Shown piece by piece: positions 13,792 to 17,472 of a DNA stretch of 17,472 bases. The number at the start of each line of letters is the position of its first letter. Position 1 is the stretch's first letter. Both the position numbers and the translations under genes were made by a program. The notes beneath the pieces were generated by a model. The model was not told the DNA's origin. It was given only the letters and a program-made list of their open reading frames with translations, and searched no databases. The DNA lies in NCBI GenBank assembly GCA_050955105.1, contig JBPBQZ010000101.1, forward strand, positions 1 to 17,472, written 5' to 3'. The stretch is from JBPBQZ01 sp050955105 (lineage in GTDB: Bacteria > Pseudomonadota > Gammaproteobacteria > Burkholderiales > Burkholderiaceae).

Positions 13792-15042
13792 GTGGCGGAC
13801 ATTTTCATTAGCTACAAGAAAGAAGATGTGTTGCTTACCGAACGTATCGCCAGTGCTTTGCAGGGCGAAGGGTTTTCGGTCTGGTGGGATGACGGGCTAA
13901 CGCCGCGCGAAGCCTGGGATGCCACGATAGAACATGAGATTGCCGCCGCTGCCGCCGTGGTGGTGCTTTGGACGCCACGCGCCGTTCTCTCCGACTGGGT
14001 ACGTACGGAAGCGCACTATGCGCAAGATCGTGGCAAGCTGATTCCGGTGCTGGCCGAGCCTTGCTCGATACCAATCGCTTTCATGCTGCGGCAAACGGTT
14101 TCGCTTGCCGGTTGGCAAGGCGAGCGCACCGACAAGCAGTGGCGCAAGCTGCTGACCTGGATTGCCGACATCACCGCGACCAAGCTCGGCAATGCGAATC
14201 TTCCTCAGGCTTTGGGCACCGCGCAACCCAACCGATTTCGGGATGCCGTGGGTTTTTTGAGTTCCGGCGACCCGATCGTCGACGGTGCGCTAATAAACTC
14301 CTCGACACCGGCCCTCACGGCATTTCGAGACGGCGAACACATGCCGGTGATGCGGATCCTGCCGAGCGGGGCGTTTGTGTTGGGTTCGCCAGCGGCCGAT
14401 CCGGACCGAATGCCGTTCGAAGGCCCGCAGAAACGTATCGAAATACCGGCGCCGTTCGCGATGTCGGTGTTTCCGGTGCCGGTGGGGGAATACCGTGCGC
14501 TGATGGGATCGCTGCCATCGGCATTGGCGCAGATAAAGCAGGGGACGCCGGCTGCGGCGTTCATCGATGCCCTGGCGCCCGTCACTTATGTGTCGTTCGA
14601 CGACGCGCAAGCCTTCACCGCACGGCTCTCCACCGAGACCGGCGAAGCTTATCGAGTGCCGTCGGAAACGGAATGGGAGTACGCCTGCCGCGCGAGCTCG
14701 CGTGGCCGCTACGCAGGGGGCGACACCATCGACGCGAGCCGTGCCGTGTTCGCCCCTGCCACCGGACCGCGCGCCGTGGGATCGTTCTCCGCCAATGCGT
14801 TCGGCCTCTATGACATGCACGGCAACGTACGTGAGTGGACTGCCGATCTCTGGCATGAGTCCTATGACGCCACGCCCTCTGACGGCAGCCCGGCGATCGA
14901 GGGGCACGGTTCGATGCGCGTGGTGCGCGGTGGTGGATGGAGCGACGGCGCAGCCATGCTGCGTTCCGCGGCGCGCATGCGCGGCACCCAGTCGAGCCGC
15001 GTCAACGTGATTGGCTTTCGCATTGTGCGGGCGTTGACCTGA
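13792..15042 (+). CDS. TIR domain - FGE/sulfatase-modifying-factor domain fusion
   Basis: A 416-residue protein starting at GTG with GGGGGACAC just upstream. Residues 3-130 are a TIR domain: IFISYKKEDVLLTERI, GFSVWWDD, the IEHEIAAAAAVVVLW strand, and SDWVRTEA with E73 at the NADase catalytic-glutamate position. Residues about 185-416 are an FGE/SUMF1-type fold: GAFVLGSP, VPVGEYRALM, VTYVSFDDAQAFTARL, YRVPSETEWEYACRA, FGLYDMHGNVREWTADLW, RVVRGGGW and GFRIVRAL. In true formylglycine-generating enzymes the C-terminal segments carry active-site cysteines (RCAAR, GFRC). Here they read RSAAR and GFRI, so oxidase activity is unlikely and a ligand-binding role is more plausible. TIR domains in bacteria make NAD-derived signals or degrade NAD. 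It is divergent from the Sel1-repeat gene. Confidence 0.88.
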   Translation: MADIFISYKKEDVLLTERIASALQGEGFSVWWDDGLTPREAWDATIEHEIAAAAAVVVLWTPRAVLSDWVRTEAHYAQDRGKLIPVLAEPCSIPIAFMLRQTVSLAGWQGERTDKQWRKLLTWIADITATKLGNANLPQALGTAQPNRFRDAVGFLSSGDPIVDGALINSSTPALTAFRDGEHMPVMRILPSGAFVLGSPAADPDRMPFEGPQKRIEIPAPFAMSVFPVPVGEYRALMGSLPSALAQIKQGTPAAAFIDALAPVTYVSFDDAQAFTARLSTETGEAYRVPSETEWEYACRASSRGRYAGGDTIDASRAVFAPATGPRAVGSFSANAFGLYDMHGNVREWTADLWHESYDATPSDGSPAIEGHGSMRVVRGGGWSDGAAMLRSAARMRGTQSSRVNVIGFRIVRALT

Positions 15043-15096
15043 CACTTCGTTTGCGCGGCCGTACTGTGCTGTCTGACGCCCGGAGACGAGCACCCG

Positions 15097-15213
15097 ATGC
15101 ACATACGCCTTGTCCGCGCGCCCAATCCGACGCTGCGTCTGAAGTATTTGCTGGGATTCGTCGTTGCTATCGGCCCGGTATCGGTCGATATGTATCTGCC
15201 TGCGGCGTCCGGG
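15097..15213 (+). pseudogene. N-terminal relic of a Bcr/CflA-type MFS drug efflux transporter
   Basis: Starting at ATG 15097, with GGAGACGAG upstream, the frame encodes about 39 residues: a short basic leader, then LRLKYLLGFVVAIGPVSVDMYLPAA. I recognise the first membrane helix of Bcr/CflA transporters, whose signature is ..LG.LS.DMYLPA. After YLPAA the similarity ends. The frame then crosses the antisense of the HxlR gene without any further membrane helices, so all but the first of about 12 transmembrane segments are missing. The relic keeps its own start and ribosome site. Its right end forms the 3' end of the HxlR gene. Confidence 0.6.
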
Positions 15214-15556
15214 CGTTTTGCTTCGCCTGCAACACGGTTTCGATATGCGACCGGTGCGCATCGCCCCAAGCGCACAAGGGCACCAGCGCCTGCGCCAGCG
15301 TTCGACCGAAGTCCGTCATCTCATAATCCACGCGTGGCGGCACTTCTCGATAGTCTTGCCGAATCACGATGCCGTCATCGGCGAGTTCGCGTAACTGCTG
15401 GATCAGTACTTTCTCGCTGATGCCGACTACCAGGCGCTTCAATTCGCCAAAGCGACGCGGGCCGTTATTCAGGTGGAACAGCACCAGTGGTTTCCACTTG
15501 CCGCCAATCACCGACAAAGCCACGTCAAGTCCACAGCTGAACGATCGCTTTTCCAT
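15167..15556 (-). CDS. HxlR-family transcriptional regulator
   Basis: A 129-residue winged-helix protein. SFSCGLDVALSVIGGKWKPLVLFHL, RRFGELKRLVVGISEKVLIQQLRELADDG, YREVPPRVDYEMTDFGRTL and LCAWGDAH together are the full HxlR signature. Cysteine 9 is at the conserved N-terminal position that serves as a redox sensor in relatives such as YodB and HypR, so sensing of electrophiles or oxidants is possible. ATG 15556 is preferred (GAGG 6 nt upstream) over the in-frame GTG at 15568. The C-terminal tail after about residue 110 (KQNARTPQADTYRPIPGR) lies antisense to the Bcr/CflA relic and is probably chimeric. It is divergent from SDR3, its likely target. Confidence 0.92.
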   Translation of the reverse strand: MEKRSFSCGLDVALSVIGGKWKPLVLFHLNNGPRRFGELKRLVVGISEKVLIQQLRELADDGIVIRQDYREVPPRVDYEMTDFGRTLAQALVPLCAWGDAHRSHIETVLQAKQNARTPQADTYRPIPGR

Positions 15557-15571
15557 CTCGAACCTCACGCT

Positions 15572-15583
15572 TACCTTTAGGTA
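15572..15583. promoter_or_regulatory. Palindromic HxlR operator candidate
   Basis: TACCT-TT-AGGTA is a perfect 5-bp inverted repeat, immediately followed by GGTAC, in the 91-bp gap between the HxlR and SDR3 start codons. Sites of this TACCT/AGGTA kind are commonly found between HxlR genes and their divergent targets. Regulation of both genes is inferred. A CATAAT at 15612-15617 could be the rightward -10, without a good -35. Confidence 0.5.
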
Positions 15584-15647
15584 GGTACTAGCGTAACAGA
15601 ATGTGCTATCTCATAATGAATTTCGAGATACGAATCGGAGAGTCGAA

Positions 15648-16397
15648 ATGGGCAAGCTCACAGGCAAGGTAGCGGTGGTAACGGGTGCGAACAGTGGCAT
15701 TGGATTGGCTACGGCCAAGCGTTTCGCGCAAGAAGGTGCGCGTGTATTTATGAGCGGGCGTCGGCAGAAGGAACTGGACGCGGCGGTCGCTGAAGTGGGC
15801 GGCCAAGCGCGCGGTGTTCAAGGTGACGTATCGAAGCTGACCGATCTGGACCGGCTTTTTGCGATAGTCAAGGAAGAGGCCGGCATCATCGATGTGCTTT
15901 TTGCGAATGCCGGGGGCGGCGAATTCGCCGCTTTAGGTGAAATCACCGAAGCGCACTTCGACAAGATTTTCGACGCCAATGTGAAGGGCACGCTGTTCAC
16001 GGTGCAGAAGGCGCTGCCTTTGCTGAAGGACGGCGCGTCGATTATCCTCACCGGCTCTACCACCGGCGTGACCGGTGGCGCGGCATTCAGCGTTTATAGC
16101 GCCAGCAAGGCCGCGATTCGGAATTTTGCACGCAGCTGGATCCAGGATCTGGCGCCGCGCAAGATTCGCGTCAACGTATTGGTGCCCGGCGCCACGTCTA
16201 CGCCCGGCTGGCACGGGCTGGCGCAGACAGAAGACCAGACTAAAGCCGCCATCCATTTTGTCGAAACCCCAACGCCGCTCGGTCGCCTTGGCAGGCCCGA
16301 AGAAACCGCCAATGCAGCGCTGTTTCTGGCTTCCGACGATAGTAGTTACGTAACCGGCAGCGAGTTATTCGTCGACGGCGGCTCGGCGCAGATTTGA
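15648..16397 (+). CDS. Short-chain dehydrogenase/reductase (SDR3), HxlR-linked
   Basis: A 249-residue SDR. TGANSGIG is at 12-19, SGRR at 36-39 after the second strand (basic residues favour NADP(H)), NAGG at 87-90, S137, and Y150/K154 in YSASK. The C-terminal PLGRLGRPEETANAALFLASDDSSYVTG and FVDGG are standard. ATG 15648 has GGAGAGTCGAA upstream. The frame opens earlier at 15603 but homology starts at MGKLTGKVAVVTG. Divergent HxlR-SDR pairs are common in Proteobacteria, and the reductase often deals with quinones or aldehydes. The specific substrate here is unknown. It is convergent with the flavin monooxygenase gene across 95 bp that hold a large hairpin. Confidence 0.92.
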   Translation: MGKLTGKVAVVTGANSGIGLATAKRFAQEGARVFMSGRRQKELDAAVAEVGGQARGVQGDVSKLTDLDRLFAIVKEEAGIIDVLFANAGGGEFAALGEITEAHFDKIFDANVKGTLFTVQKALPLLKDGASIILTGSTTGVTGGAAFSVYSASKAAIRNFARSWIQDLAPRKIRVNVLVPGATSTPGWHGLAQTEDQTKAAIHFVETPTPLGRLGRPEETANAALFLASDDSSYVTGSELFVDGGSAQI

Positions 16398-16410
16398 GGC
16401 GCCTTGAAGA

Positions 16411-16439
16411 TTGCGCGACACGCCGGGCGTGCCGCGCAA
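16411..16439. terminator. 29-bp near-perfect inverted repeat between convergent genes
   Basis: TTGCGCG (16411-16417) pairs with CGCGCAA (16433-16439), and inside it CACGCC (16419-16424) pairs with GGCGTG (16426-16431). One mismatch separates the arms and a single base sits at the centre. It sits 14 nt after the SDR3 stop and 54 nt after the monooxygenase stop on the other strand, the place for a shared terminator. It lacks T tracts. A second short repeat, GGCGC/GCGCC, follows at 16447-16464. Confidence 0.5.
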
Positions 16440-16492
16440 AGCGATAGGCGCTCGATTCGGCGCCCGGTTCAGTACATGGTTTGCCGCCTGCT

Positions 16493-17472
16493 TCAGCGCA
16501 ACTCAAGTCCTTCGAAATCACCCTTGGTGCGCCAGTCTTGCAGAATCTGCGAGAACTCCATCGGACCGCCGCCATACACCTCGCCAAATAGCCCCGAACG
16601 GCTTTTGACATTGCCTTCCGCGTTGTAATAACCCGGCGTGCACTGGCTCAAAAACTCGTCGGCCACACCGATCTTCTCATTGAAGCTCGTGACCCATGCG
16701 GCTTCGCCTTGCGCGGTAGGTTCAATACGCTTGATGCCGTTTTGCTGCGCATACGACAGCAGATGTTGCAGATGCTCCATCTGGCCGGTCAGCATATCGA
16801 CGAAATTCGCCCTGAAGCCGGTTTGCCGCAAACCGATATTGAAGTAGTTTGGAAAGCCATGACTCGAGAAGCCATGCAGTGTGCGCGTGCCTTCCTTGAA
16901 ATGCTCGCCGAGTGGCTTGCCATCGCGGCCATACACTTCAAAGCCCAGACGTCGGCTGAAGCTGGTGCCCACTTCAAAGCCGGTGCCGAAGATAATGCAA
17001 TCGACTTCATATTCAATGCCGTCGAAGATCAGCCCTTTCTCGGTAATGCGATCGACGCCGCGACCGAGCGTGTCGACCAGATGGACGTTGGGGCGATTAA
17101 AAGTGGGCAGGTAATCGTCGTTGAATGTCGGTCGCTTGCACATCTGCCGAAACCACGGCTTCAGTGCATCGGCGGTTTTCTTATCCTGGACAATTTCGTC
17201 GATGCGTTGGCGAATGTGATTCATTTGCCGGAAGTCGGCCAATTCCATTTTTTGCGCGATTTCTTCGGCGGTGAAGGCCTCACGCTGAGCCTTGGTGGCG
17301 ATCCGCGGTACCTTGCGCAGCAAATCGGTCCAGCCGTCGCTGACCAGATCTTCATCTTGGGCGCCGCCGCTGACCAATACCGCGAAGTTCTCCATACGGC
17401 GGCGCTGCCAACCAGGAGTCAGTGATTTAAACCATTTTTGATCGGTCGGCCCATTGTTGCGGGCATCAATCG
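16493..17472 (-). CDS. Baeyer-Villiger-type flavin monooxygenase, C-terminal part (runs off the right edge)
   Basis: The frame is open from the window edge (…NNGPTDQKWFKSLTPGWQRR, then MENFAVLVSGGAQDEDL) to a stop at 16493, giving about 325 residues. Features of the FAD/NADPH-dependent monooxygenases are present: the CIIFGTGFEV segment near the second nucleotide-binding fold, the LHGFSSHGFPNYFNIGLRQTG region, a C-terminal CTPGYYNAEGN stretch, and the YGGGPMEFSQILQDWR end typical of cyclohexanone/4-hydroxyacetophenone monooxygenase relatives. The N-terminal FAD-binding half and the FxGxxxHxxxW fingerprint lie outside the window. Such enzymes insert oxygen next to ketones to form esters or lactones. 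The substrate is unknown. An internal ATG at 17395 is not the start, because family sequence continues upstream of it. Confidence 0.88.
   Translation of the reverse strand, partial: IDARNNGPTDQKWFKSLTPGWQRRRMENFAVLVSGGAQDEDLVSDGWTDLLRKVPRIATKAQREAFTAEEIAQKMELADFRQMNHIRQRIDEIVQDKKTADALKPWFRQMCKRPTFNDDYLPTFNRPNVHLVDTLGRGVDRITEKGLIFDGIEYEVDCIIFGTGFEVGTSFSRRLGFEVYGRDGKPLGEHFKEGTRTLHGFSSHGFPNYFNIGLRQTGFRANFVDMLTGQMEHLQHLLSYAQQNGIKRIEPTAQGEAAWVTSFNEKIGVADEFLSQCTPGYYNAEGNVKSRSGLFGEVYGGGPMEFSQILQDWRTKGDFEGLELR

Noticed and set aside
14290..15261. A 323-codon minus-strand open frame
   Set aside because: Antisense to the TIR-FGE gene, Arg/His-rich and without motifs.
16709..17425. A 238-codon plus-strand open frame
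   Set aside because: It is antisense to the flavin monooxygenase, which has clear family motifs on the minus strand.

Overview
The window looks like an accessory, rearranged stretch of a proteobacterial chromosome. It is moderately GC-rich, and its families (LysR/NmrA, HxlR/SDR, KatG- and Bcr/CflA-like relics, VapBC-type toxin-antitoxin) suit Burkholderiales or Rhodanobacteraceae. This is an impression from family resemblance only. No rRNA, tRNA, CRISPR array or insertion sequence was seen.

Layout. (1) 1-1.5 kb: the start of a LysR regulator divergent from an NmrA-like NAD(P)-binding protein, whose 3' end runs into a fragment of the catalase-peroxidase gene katG. (2) 1.57-6.5 kb: a probable catabolic cluster. 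It holds an N-terminally truncated flavin dehydrogenase, a TetR regulator, and a leftward set SDR2 - two-domain VOC protein - SDR1. A strong sigma70-like promoter near 6.36 kb drives the leftward set. Three related 18-bp sites (two upstream of SDR2, one on the TetR gene's -10 box) suggest one repressor controls the cluster. (3) 6.59-7.37 kb: a PIN-domain toxin-antitoxin pair with a 4-nt gene overlap and an AT-rich autoregulatory promoter. (4) 7.68-9.3 kb: a DUF2795 protein and a zinc alcohol dehydrogenase with a clear intrinsic terminator. (5) 9.5-15.0 kb: the most interesting part. A SLOG-like nucleotide-sensor domain is fused to SLATT-like membrane segments, and the gene is coupled by ATGA overlap to a protein with a duplicated PGDYG-like domain. 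Next come a membrane protein that joins a catalytically dead M48-type peptidase fold to Sel1 repeats, and a divergent TIR-FGE/sulfatase-modifying-factor fusion. (6) 15.1-17.5 kb: an N-terminal relic of a Bcr/CflA efflux pump, a divergent HxlR/SDR pair with a palindromic operator, and the C-terminal part of a Baeyer-Villiger-type flavin monooxygenase running off the end.

Working together. Regions 2 and 6 are redox/catabolic modules, each paired with a local repressor. Region 5 has the parts of a nucleotide-signalled immune or stress system: a TIR enzyme to make a signal, a SLOG domain to sense it, and a membrane effector to act. This is inference, modelled on Thoeris (TIR plus SLOG-containing ThsA) and on SLATT effectors. 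No experiment or search stands behind it. Three truncated genes (katG, the flavin dehydrogenase, the Bcr/CflA pump), each ending at or inside a neighbouring module, show that the region was assembled by repeated insertion and deletion.
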